From positions 1 to 8,421 of the forward strand of contig JAIRTZ010000113.1 in the NCBI GenBank assembly GCA_031254685.1: a stretch of DNA of 8,421 nt, written 5' to 3'. The position numbers and the translations under genes are program-made. Positions 1 through 7,600 of the stretch are shown here, in pieces (position 1 is the first letter of the stretch; each line of letters opens with the position of its first letter). The stretch is from Methanomassiliicoccaceae archaeon. GTDB taxonomy: Archaea > Thermoplasmatota > Thermoplasmata > Methanomassiliicoccales > Methanomethylophilaceae. The notes beneath the pieces were generated by a model. It saw only the letters and a program-made list of their open reading frames with translations. It was not told where the DNA came from and did not search any database.

Positions 1-2750
1 TCGCGGGCGCGGCATACGTGCCGATCGACACAATACAGTACACGGGCACCGCCTCATCGTGGTCGTCGCCGCTGGTCTCCGGAGCGTTCGGCTACGATAC
101 GGCATACTCTGTGACGATCACAATCACGCCGAAAACGGGATACTATACCATCATAGGCGTGGAGGACGAATTCTTCGAGGTCACCGGCGGGACGATCGTC
201 CAATGGTTCGGCACGAATTCGTTCAGGGTGACATTCCCTGCCACCAATAAATTCCCGACGATCACTGTCGGGGGTCAGAACGGTACTATGAATGCGCAGA
301 CGACAAATCAGGTGACGTTCCCTGTGACGACGACGTACATGGCCGCCGGCACATATACGGCGACCGTGAACGGCCTGCCCGACGGAGTATCCGTCCTCGG
401 CCAGGTGACGATAAACGGCGCCGGCGAAGGCACGCTGAGATTGGTCGGCAGCGCCAATGCGCTGACCGGATCGTATGCGATGACGCTGAAGCTGTCGGTC
501 GCGACATCCGGGTCTTTCACGCTGACAATAACGGGAGCTCCGATATTCACCGTGACCGACGTCGCCGTCATCAACGCCGTGATCCAGAACAACGGCCTCA
601 AATGGGCGCCGGCCCCCGCGGACGGCAGCTCTGTGCCCGCGGGCTGGAACACGGTCGTAGTATGGGACAAGACCACCGGCCTGAACAGGCGCATCACCGG
701 GCTCACCCTGGACAACGAAGGATTGACGGGGGACATGACGTTATCCGGCCTCACGCAACTGAGACAGCTGACCTGTATCGGAAATGAAGGCCTGGCATCT
801 CTGAACGTGTCAGGCATCACCCTGCTGTGGTCATTGGACTGCACCGGCAACGGGCTCACCTCCCTGGACGTCTCCAACTGCGCCGCGCTGAGGGAACTGG
901 ACTGCAGCTCCAACCAGCTGACCTCCCTTGCGGTATCGACCTGCACCGCGCTGGAGGCACTTTATTGCGAAAAGAACTATCTGACATCGCTGAACGTGTC
1001 CAACAAGACATCGCTGAAGTTCCTGGAATGCTGGTCCAACTCGATCGGATCGCTGAACGTGTCCGGATGCACAGCGCTGGAGGGCCTGAAATGTTTCAAC
1101 AACTCCATGACATCGCTGGACGTGAACGGTCTGACGAAATTGAAGGAACTGGACTGTTCGGGCAACGCGATCGTCACGCTGGACGTGTCGGGCCGCGCAA
1201 CGCTGGAAATATTGTATTGCGAGAAGAACAGGCTCACATCGCTGAACGTGGCAGGCCTCGCGAATCTGAAGGAACTGTACTGCCACGTGAACAGGCTCAC
1301 CGAGCTGAACCTGTCCGGATGCACCTCGCTGGATTATCTGGACTGCAACTACAATATGCTCACCTCGCTGAACGTTACCGGCTGCCCCCTCGCGGTAAAG
1401 TTGTTCTGTTACGATAACTTCATCCCGGGCGAAGGCAGCGTGACCGGTTTCACGGCATGGGATGATGTGAACTTCATATTCCAGCCGCAAAAGGGAGAAC
1501 TGACATTCACGCAGAACCCGTCGTTCAGCGGCCTTTTGGTCCTGCATCTCGAACTGTACTCCGAGACAGACCTGGCGGAAGGAGTGGACGGCGGATCCTA
1601 TCCGTTCACGTTCACCATTACCGCGGGCGCCCTTCCGCCCGGACTCGAACTGAGCCCTGACGGAATAATATCCGGGACGCCGACCGCGCTCGGCCACCTG
1701 GCCGGTACCGTGACGGTACTCGTGACGGACGATAAGCTGCCCGTCGCAGAGACAAAGACGCTCACGATATCATACGGCGCGACGAAGGAGCCGCTGCTGA
1801 GATTCACCGGCAACTCAAATTATGACATCACACGCCTGAAGGTCGGGGCACCGATCGTATCGGTGAACGTGACGGAAGGGGTATACGGAGGCAAGACGCC
1901 GTACACGTTCAGCGCCGCTGGACTCCCCTTGGGCATTATAATTAACCCGGCGACAGGTATAATATCGGGGTCTCCGGCGGCCTCGGGCATGGGGGGAACG
2001 GCAACGATAACCGTGACCGACAGCGAAGGGACGTTCAAGAGCATCACGATTTCCTTCACTTACATAATGCCGTCGGACGTGGCATTCGCCAACAGCTCCG
2101 CGTTCAATATCCCGGAGTCGATGACCGGAACGGCGATAACACCGATAAATGTGTCCGGCGGTGCGTCCGGAGGCGCCCCTCCGTATAGATTCACATCGAA
2201 GGACCTTCCGCCCGGCATCACCATAAGTTTGGACGGCATAATATCGGGCACCCCGACGGGATCATACCCCGCGGGAACGGCGATGATCACCCTGAGCGAC
2301 GAATGGTCAAGCGCGAGCATATTCATAAGCTACGGCGAGGTAGGGGGGCCGCTGGCCTTCTTCAGCAGCCCCGTATACAACATCCCCGCGTCGCCGGCCG
2401 GGAAGGCGATAGCGAACGTCGATGTCTCGAAGGGCGCTGCCGGCGGCATAAAGCCGTACACGTTCAGCGCGACGGGACTTCCGGCGGGCCTTTCGATAAA
2501 CCCGGCGACAGGCGTAATATCGGGAACGCCGTCGGCACCGTGCCCGGCGGGAACGGCAACGATAACGGTGACCGATAAGGACGGGGCGTCCAAGAGCATA
2601 ACGATATCATACGGCGCGATATCCGAGGCCGAGGCGAAGGGAGGGGATGACGGCGGAGGGAGCATGATGATCATAATCGCGGTCGTCGCGGTCGTGGCGA
2701 TAGCCGGCGGCGCTGCGGCGTACTTCTTCTTCCTGCGCCCCAAACCGTAA
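1..2750 (+). CDS. Partial cell-surface LRR / putative Ig-domain protein with C-terminal membrane anchor (5' end outside window)
   Basis: The frame is open from base 3 and ends at TAA (2748-2750). No signal peptide is visible and the frame continues upstream of the GTG at 18, so the true start lies outside the window. Domains in order: a beta-rich segment (about 3-250) with alternating aromatic and Thr/Ile residues; a second beta-rich segment (about 250-560); a linker; eleven LRRs (759-1454) with the bacterial-surface-like consensus LxxLxCxxNxLTSLxVS; four He_PIG-like domains (about 1500-2620), each with an LPxGxxIxxxxGxISGxP core; a Gly/Asp-rich linker; a hydrophobic helix of about 24 residues (2664-2735); and a short tail, RPKP. 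The protein should be exported and anchored by its C-terminus, with the repeats outside. LRR and Ig-like domains usually bind proteins or glycans, so adhesion is a reasonable guess; the ligand is unknown. It has roughly eleven N-X-S/T sequons. It is convergent with the radical SAM gene across a hairpin. The domain calls are firm; the function is not. Confidence 0.9.
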   Translation, partial: AGAAYVPIDTIQYTGTASSWSSPLVSGAFGYDTAYSVTITITPKTGYYTIIGVEDEFFEVTGGTIVQWFGTNSFRVTFPATNKFPTITVGGQNGTMNAQTTNQVTFPVTTTYMAAGTYTATVNGLPDGVSVLGQVTINGAGEGTLRLVGSANALTGSYAMTLKLSVATSGSFTLTITGAPIFTVTDVAVINAVIQNNGLKWAPAPADGSSVPAGWNTVVVWDKTTGLNRRITGLTLDNEGLTGDMTLSGLTQLRQLTCIGNEGLASLNVSGITLLWSLDCTGNGLTSLDVSNCAALRELDCSSNQLTSLAVSTCTALEALYCEKNYLTSLNVSNKTSLKFLECWSNSIGSLNVSGCTALEGLKCFNNSMTSLDVNGLTKLKELDCSGNAIVTLDVSGRATLEILYCEKNRLTSLNVAGLANLKELYCHVNRLTELNLSGCTSLDYLDCNYNMLTSLNVTGCPLAVKLFCYDNFIPGEGSVTGFTAWDDVNFIFQPQKGELTFTQNPSFSGLLVLHLELYSETDLAEGVDGGSYPFTFTITAGALPPGLELSPDGIISGTPTALGHLAGTVTVLVTDDKLPVAETKTLTISYGATKEPLLRFTGNSNYDITRLKVGAPIVSVNVTEGVYGGKTPYTFSAAGLPLGIIINPATGIISGSPAASGMGGTATITVTDSEGTFKSITISFTYIMPSDVAFANSSAFNIPESMTGTAITPINVSGGASGGAPPYRFTSKDLPPGITISLDGIISGTPTGSYPAGTAMITLSDEWSSASIFISYGEVGGPLAFFSSPVYNIPASPAGKAIANVDVSKGAAGGIKPYTFSATGLPAGLSINPATGVISGTPSAPCPAGTATITVTDKDGASKSITISYGAISEAEAKGGDDGGGSMMIIIAVVAVVAIAGGAAAYFFFLRPKP
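759..1454 (+). repeat. Eleven tandem leucine-rich repeats, 63-bp (21-residue) period
   Basis: Repeat units begin at 759 (22 residues), 825, 888, 951, 1014, 1077, 1140, 1203, 1266, 1329 and 1392, with exact 63-bp spacing from 825 onward. Most units read L-x-x-L-x-C-x-x-N-x-L-T-S-L-(N/D)-V-S-x-x-x-x. The Cys before the conserved Asn is kept in all units, which would form a buried cysteine ladder along one face of the solenoid, as in the LDCSxNxLTSLDVS type of LRR common in gut bacterial surface proteins. The final unit (from 1392) is degenerate after its FCYDN segment and probably caps the solenoid. The DNA copies have diverged, so this is an old protein-level repeat rather than a recent expansion. 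Confidence 0.93.
1500..2620 (+). repeat. Four tandem He_PIG-like Ig domains in A-B-A-B order
   Basis: Four copies of about 91-97 residues are marked by their LPxG cores, with Leu codons at 1632, 1923, 2205 and 2478. Domains 1 and 3 share LPPG followed by S-x-DGIISGTPT. Domains 2 and 4 share LPxG followed by INPATGxISGxP. At DNA level, domains 2 and 4 match at a constant 555-bp offset: 18 of 18 bases at 1898-1915 and 2453-2470, 24 of 26 at 1944-1969 and 2499-2524, and 18 of 18 at 1994-2011 and 2549-2566. This suggests that a two-domain unit was duplicated, or that domains 2 and 4 were homogenised by gene conversion. Domain boundaries are approximate. Confidence 0.85.
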
Positions 2751-2759
2751 ACGATCTCA

Positions 2760-2778
2760 GGCGGGGCTTTGCCCCGCC
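2760..2778. terminator. GC-rich hairpin between convergent genes, probable bidirectional terminator
   Basis: A perfect 8-bp stem (GGCGGGGC / GCCCCGCC) with a TTT loop lies 9 bp after the stop of the surface-protein gene and 22 bp from the stop of the opposing radical SAM gene. On the plus strand it is followed by a T-rich stretch (CATTTATTTC, 2781-2790), which fits termination of the surface-protein transcript. On the minus strand no clear U-run follows. Archaeal termination depends mainly on U-tracts, so the hairpin may equally protect mRNA 3' ends or block read-through. Confidence 0.7.
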
Positions 2779-2800
2779 GTCATTTATTTCAGCAAGGTGT

Positions 2801-3859
2801 TCAGAGCGGGACCCTTTCAACTTCCAGCCTGTCCGCGGTGGGATATTCTTCAACGATGTAACATTTGAACGGGAGTTCCGTTGCGATCTCCTCGACGATC
2901 CATGACGCTATCTCCATTCTCTTCCGCACGGGATCGATGAACATCAGATCGTCGGGCACATCGTACTCATTGCGCAGGAGTTCCGCCGCCGCTTCAAGGT
3001 CGTCCGCATAAATGATCCCTTTCAGGACCGTTCCGTCCTCCGTCACCACGTCGTACTCTTTCGCGTTCCTCTCCGCCGTGCGTATCAATCGTTTTCTGAG
3101 CTGTACGGAATCTTTGAAGGACGAGGAACAGAAATGAATGTCCGCGGTATGGAATCTCTTCAGCAAATGCTTCGCAAGCTTCTCGGAACCGAGTATCGCC
3201 GCCGACAGCTCGTCCTTCAGTTCGTATTGTCTCGCGTCCATCATGTCCCAGTTGCTCTCCGAGAATTCCAGTTCGTTCACGTTAACGAATCCGACGCCCG
3301 CCGCGATCGCGTCCCCGATCAGTTTCTCAAGCTCCGCCGCATGGTCCGGTATCGCGGGGACCTCGATGCCGACGTCCATTTTTGATATCGATATTATCTT
3401 TGCGAGGTCCGTCGCCCCGATGTTCTCCCATACGCCGATCGGAGGATGGAAACGTATCTCGTCAAGGCCCGCGGCCTCAAGCGCAAGCGCTTTGTCAAGG
3501 TCGACGGACGATGTGTACAGATGGATATGATGCTCCTTTCCGAATTTTTCCTTCAGCATGCGTATCATCCGCAGCGTGCGTTCCATGTTAGTTAACGGAT
3601 CTCCCCCGGTGATCCCGGTGCCGGTGGCGTCCATCGACTCCGCTTCGGAAATTATCTCGTCATCGGCGGCGATCATTCTCTCATTCGCATAGATGACGTC
3701 CCTTCCCTTCTTCTCGTTGGAGACAGGGCAATAGAAGCATCCGGTCGCACATTTTCCGGAAACGAACAATACCATCTTGCTGCCGTTCATGCAATGCTCG
3801 CATCCTTTCGCCAACGTTCCGTTCCGGGCGGACCCGCATTCCGATCTTTTCGATGCCAT
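2801..3859 (-). CDS. Radical SAM protein, COG2108-like (related to pyruvate formate-lyase activating enzyme)
   Basis: A cytosolic 352-residue protein. The CX3CX2C motif C37-x3-C41-x2-C44 (CATGCFYC) is the radical SAM signature that binds a [4Fe-4S] cluster and reductively cleaves S-adenosylmethionine. GITGGDPL (82-89) is the GGE-like motif contacting the SAM amino group. An upstream C20-x-x-C23 pair and C8 could bind a second metal or be structural. The core barrel (about 28-240) is followed by HFCSSSFKDSVQLRKRL (242-258), with another Cys at 244, and a C-terminal domain (about 268-352) of alternating helices and strands. The arrangement KGCxxCxxGxKxVLFxxGxC plus GITGGDP matches my memory of archaeal COG2108, whose substrate is unknown to me. 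The start is the ATG at 3859, about 27 bases from an AT-rich box, and looks leaderless. It is divergent from pyrF and convergent with the surface-protein gene, so it is monocistronic here. It is not a PFL activase in the strict sense, as no PFL gene is nearby. Confidence 0.9.
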   Translation of the reverse strand: MASKRSECGSARNGTLAKGCEHCMNGSKMVLFVSGKCATGCFYCPVSNEKKGRDVIYANERMIAADDEIISEAESMDATGTGITGGDPLTNMERTLRMIRMLKEKFGKEHHIHLYTSSVDLDKALALEAAGLDEIRFHPPIGVWENIGATDLAKIISISKMDVGIEVPAIPDHAAELEKLIGDAIAAGVGFVNVNELEFSESNWDMMDARQYELKDELSAAILGSEKLAKHLLKRFHTADIHFCSSSFKDSVQLRKRLIRTAERNAKEYDVVTEDGTVLKGIIYADDLEAAAELLRNEYDVPDDLMFIDPVRKRMEIASWIVEEIATELPFKCYIVEEYPTADRLEVERVPL

Positions 3860-3881
3860 CGCCGCCGATAACGATACGATG

Positions 3882-3891
3882 TTTTAATAAT
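3882..3891. promoter_or_regulatory. Shared AT-rich box (TTTTAATAAT) for the divergent radical SAM and pyrF genes
   Basis: The divergent start codons lie at 3859 (minus) and 3915 (plus), only 55 bp apart. The single AT-rich block TTTTAATAAT has its centre about 28 bp from the pyrF ATG and about 27 bp from the radical SAM ATG. Read on the plus strand it gives a TATA-like TTTTAATA; on the minus strand it gives ATTATTAAAA. Archaeal TATA boxes are centred about 26-28 bp upstream of transcription starts, so both transcripts would begin at or next to their ATG. Neither start has a convincing Shine-Dalgarno sequence. Promoter activity is inferred. Confidence 0.6.
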
Positions 3892-3914
3892 CCTTTCTGA
3901 GATTGGTCATACGC

Positions 3915-4559
3915 ATGAGAAAGGAAACACGGATCATTCTGGCGATCGACGAAACGGACGGCAGGAAGGCGGTGAGCGTCGTTAAAGAGGTCAGGGACCA
4001 CATTGACGCGGTCAAGATCAACTGGCCTCTGATACTGTCGGCCGGCCCGGAGATGATCACGAAATTATCAAAAATGACCGACGTCATATGCGATCTTAAG
4101 GTCGCGGACATACCGAACACGGTACGTCTGATCGTGGAGGGCGCCGTCGCAAGGGGCGCCGGTGCGGTCATCGTGCACGCGTTCACCGGCGAGGATTCGC
4201 TGACGGCGGCCGTCGAGGCGGCGAAGGGCGCCGAGATATACGCGGTCACGGAGATGAGCCATCCCGGAGGGGTGACGTTCACTGCGAAGCACGCGGAGGA
4301 GATGGCAAGGCTCGGGATGAAATGCGGTGTGGACGGGTTCATCGCGCCTGCCACCCGTCCCGAAAGAATAGCCGACATAAGGAAGATAATCGGCGCGAAG
4401 AAGATACTCTCCCCGGGTGTCGGGACACAGGGCGGGAGCGCCTCGTCCGCGATATCCGCAGGCGCGGATTACGTGATAATCGGACGGTCCATTTACAATT
4501 CTCCGGAGCCGAGGAAGGCGGCGTCCGATATGGAGAGGGACATCCGCTCCGTCCTTTGA
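3915..4559 (+). CDS. pyrF: Orotidine 5'-phosphate decarboxylase
   Basis: Catalyses the last step of de novo UMP synthesis, OMP to UMP plus CO2, in the cytosol. It is a 214-residue single-domain TIM barrel of the short archaeal type. Visible motifs, numbered from the ATG: the first strand IILAIDET with D12; K34 in AVKINWPL; the catalytic D60-x-K62-x-x-D65 in DLKVADIPNT; the substrate loop VTEMSHPGG (111-119), covering the phosphate-side lid region; the late strand LSPGVGTQGG (165-174); and IIGRSIYNSP (188-197) with R191 for phosphate. All expected catalytic residues are present, so it should be active. The start is the ATG at 3915. An in-frame TTG at 3903 would add four residues but has no ribosome binding site, and the promoter spacing fits leaderless translation from 3915. 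The oligosaccharyltransferase gene follows after 84 bp on the same strand; it has its own promoter-like elements, so co-transcription is uncertain. No other pyr gene is in view. Confidence 0.96.
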   Translation: MRKETRIILAIDETDGRKAVSVVKEVRDHIDAVKINWPLILSAGPEMITKLSKMTDVICDLKVADIPNTVRLIVEGAVARGAGAVIVHAFTGEDSLTAAVEAAKGAEIYAVTEMSHPGGVTFTAKHAEEMARLGMKCGVDGFIAPATRPERIADIRKIIGAKKILSPGVGTQGGSASSAISAGADYVIIGRSIYNSPEPRKAASDMERDIRSVL

Positions 4560-4565
4560 TTAATA

Positions 4566-4599
4566 CGTATATATACGCGCCTACAAGCGTATTTATACC
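4566..4599 (+). promoter_or_regulatory. Tandem TATA-like elements upstream of the oligosaccharyltransferase gene
   Basis: Two related 12-mers lie 22 bp apart: CGTATATATACG (4566-4577, a perfect palindrome) and CGTATTTATACC (4588-4599), matching at 10 of 12 positions. The downstream copy would place a transcription start near 4620, giving a leader of about 24 bases with a Shine-Dalgarno sequence. The upstream copy would start transcription near 4598. The spacing of two helical turns also suits a pair of regulator sites on one face of the DNA. Function is inferred from sequence only. Confidence 0.5.
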
Positions 4600-4631
4600 T
4601 TATTCGTAATCATCCGATGATTCTATTGAGT

Positions 4632-4635
4632 GGAG
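4632..4635 (+). promoter_or_regulatory. Shine-Dalgarno sequence choosing the ATG at 4644
   Basis: GGAG at 4632-4635 lies 8 bases before the ATG at 4644. An in-frame ATG at 4617 would add nine residues, but it has no such site upstream and would place the GGAG inside the coding region. The site therefore favours 4644 as the start. Confidence 0.6.
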
Positions 4636-4643
4636 AAAGTAGG

Positions 4644-7600
4644 ATGCGTCAGTCGAGAGAAACTTCGGAGAGCCGCCGCGAGAATAAGGGCGGATGGATC
4701 GTAAGCAACTGGCGTTCGTTGACCGTATTGTCCGTAATACTTCTGATAGCGTTCGTTCTCAGGGTGTTCTTCGCATACGGTACCTCCGCGGGCAGCGGGT
4801 TCGCGCTGTCCGGGGGATCGGACGCCGTATATCATCTGCATGTGATCGAACAGATCCTCAACGGGAATTTCATACTGACCGATCCGGCACTCAATTATCC
4901 GTTCGGCGGCGTGAACTACAGCCCGCCGCTGTTTGATTGGACCGTTGCGGTATTCGCATTCCCGCTCACACTGTTCGGGTTCTCAACGGTAGAGGCAGCA
5001 AGCATCTCGCTCGTCTACTCCACGGCGATCGTCGGCGCGCTGACCTGCATCCCGGTATACAAACTCGGGAAGGAAATGTTCAACCGCAAGGCGGGGTACA
5101 TCGCGGCCGCGTTCTTTGCGATATCCGCGCTGGCAATAGTCAGGACGGTCTTCTCCAACGGTACCGAAAGCGCGTTCTTCGTGTTCTTCTTCGCTCTGAC
5201 CACGCTGTTCCTCCTGAGGGCGTTCAAGGCGTTCAAACCGTCCGAGGAAGGTTCTCTCGGAAGCAGGATGGCCGTGCCGTTCAAAAACAAGGCAATATTC
5301 AGGAACCTATTGTTCGCCGCGCTCTCACTGACGGCGATGACGCTGTCATGGATCGGCTTCGGCGCGGTGATAATGATACTTTCGTTCATAATGGTCGCCC
5401 AGGCGGTCTTCGATCGCCTGAGGGGACTGAGCGCGATAGGCACCGTATCGATCTACGCTTCGGTGATGCTGTTCGCGTTGCTCATAAGCTCGCTTTACTA
5501 CGGCGTTCTCGCCGGAATGACGATGGTCTCCCTGGGGCCGCTGTGCCTCGCGGCGCTGATGATCGTCATCTCGTTCATAATCTCGATACACCGCATTTGG
5601 GTGATATCGTTCCCGGTGTGCGCCGCCATAGGGATATTTGCGATCTTCGCAGCGTCCCTCTTCATGCCGGAACTGCATTCCGCGATGACGTCCATCGTAC
5701 ATCCGTACGCGGAAGGGAAGTTCGGCGCGCTGCTCGGCGCGAATTCCCGCGTCACGTTATCGGCGCAGGCGGTCTACGCCGGTGTGGTGACGATGTGGTT
5801 CTCGTTCATCGTCGGAACGTATCTTCTGATGAGGCTGAAGAAGAAGGCGGACTCCCCGTCGCACATGTTCATAACGATGTGGTTCGTCGCGCTGCTCTTC
5901 GCCAGCTGGAAAACAATGGACCTCGCGTACCTTGCGGCGCCGATGTACGCAATAGGGACGGGCGTGGTTATAGTATGGATGCTGCGCTTCGCCAACATAA
6001 AGGGATACGCGGAGACGTTCAAGGGAACGAACGTTAAGACCTTCTGGAGAAAGATGATCAAGCCGATACCGTTCCTGACGGTACTTGCAATGGTCTTCAT
6101 CCTGATCATGCCCAATGTGCTGTATGCGGTCGATGCCAGCATCCCGGGCAACAAGAAAGCGGATATCGATGCGCAGATAGAGAACACGCTCGGAGGGTTC
6201 GCCGGCGGTTCGTCATCGATCAACTATCTCGGCGCAACGAATTTCTACATAAAGGACAGCGACTGGTCGCTGGGAACGGCATGGGACTATTATGCCGGAG
6301 TCAAAGATAAGACGGCGCTCGTGACCTGGCTCGATTACGGGGCGGAAGCGGTCGCCAGAGGCAATTTCAACGTGGTGGCCGATCATTTCGGCAACGGTGT
6401 CGCGACAGCCTCGAACGTTTTAACGGGAAATGCGACGGAAGCGATCATAGCGATGGCCGTCAGGCTGATGAACGGAGATCCGGCGATGATCGACAATGTG
6501 AGCCCGAATGCGGCGGTGGCCAAGGAGCTGAAGCAGATAATATGCAACGGCAAGGTCACGATACCGGATTCCGATCCCGTGAAGACATCATCGAACATCG
6601 ATTTCGTGAAGATGCGCCCGCAGGTATTCGGTCCGACGGACTTCAACATCTCCTCTGAGAACGCAATGTATCTCGTGGCGACCAACTATCTGACCGGCGC
6701 GCTCACCGACGGCGAGATAGCGGAGATGTACAACAAAGCGATCGCACTCGCAAAGAACGAGATCGGATACATCGGCGTCACCGGAACGATGCTGCCGATA
6801 TACTACGGCGATAACAATCTATTCAGCACGATAGCGTTCCTGAATGATTACCATCTCGACAGGAACGGCGCCCCGACGAAGTATTACACAGCGGGCGTAC
6901 CGTGGACCGGTTACTATTTCACGTACAAGGACGCGATGTACGAGACGATGATATGGAAGGCGCTCGTGGGGATGTCCCTGGACGAGTACAGGGCGATGAC
7001 CAACGACCCGAGCCTTTCACAGAACGCGCTGATAAACGGTCTGATGTTAAGCGACGGGACGCTGAAAGCGTACCCGGGATTCGGTCTAGGCAGTTTCACC
7101 GTTGATCTGGAGAAGGAATGGTGGGTCATGTACTCGCCCTCCAAGGAAGCGCCGTACGAGGACTGGGAAGTAATGAACGGCCTCAAGGCGCAGGAGCTGC
7201 AGGAGACGGAGGGAGGAACGATCAACTACCTCGGCGGAATGGCGTTCCTCAGATACGATAAGGATGCGGTCAAGGTCGGCGGCACCGTGACGGACATGTC
7301 CCCGGAACCGGCCGGCATCAAAGGGATGACCGTCGCGCTGTTCGGCACGGACGGCGAAGTAATAAGCAAGACCGTGACGAACGATGAGGGCAGGTACGGT
7401 CTGATGGTACCGTCAGGGATCGATCCGCTGTCATGCAGGATCGGCGTTTACAGCGGTACCGTGTACTCAATGGAGGTCTTCTCGGACGACGTGGCCAACA
7501 TCATCGCCGATGTTGAGGACGACCTGAACATAAACATACCCTGGGCCGAGCTCGAGGGTACGCTGGTAGCGGGAACGGACCCGGTCTACGAAGAGGTCCA

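Noticed and set aside
18..20. GTG as the start codon of the surface protein
   Set aside because: The frame stays open upstream to the window edge, no ribosome binding site is seen and the following residues are not a signal peptide; the true start lies upstream.
308..946. 212-codon minus-strand open frame opposite the surface-protein gene
   Set aside because: It is a shadow of the sense frame in GC-rich DNA, with no start-site signals and no recognisable domain.
759..1454. CRISPR-like or satellite repeat
   Set aside because: The regular 63-bp period is explained by in-frame LRR coding units; the DNA copies are not near-identical and there are no unique spacers.
831..1697. 288-codon minus-strand open frame opposite the LRR region
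   Set aside because: It results from the 63-bp repeat and CTG/GAC-rich codons of the sense gene; its product is repetitive, Gln/Arg/Val-rich and resembles no family.
3903..3905. TTG as the start codon of pyrF
   Set aside because: The ATG at 3915 is 12 bases downstream, fits the promoter spacing for a leaderless start and gives the usual PyrF N-terminus.
4617..4619. In-frame upstream ATG for the oligosaccharyltransferase
   Set aside because: No Shine-Dalgarno sequence precedes it, whereas GGAG sits 8 bases before the ATG at 4644. It remains possible as a leaderless start if transcription begins exactly there.
4937..6037. 366-codon plus-strand open frame within the oligosaccharyltransferase gene
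   Set aside because: It is a different frame of the STT3 coding region. Its product is Arg-rich with no membrane helices, while the STT3 frame is uninterrupted with clear family motifs.
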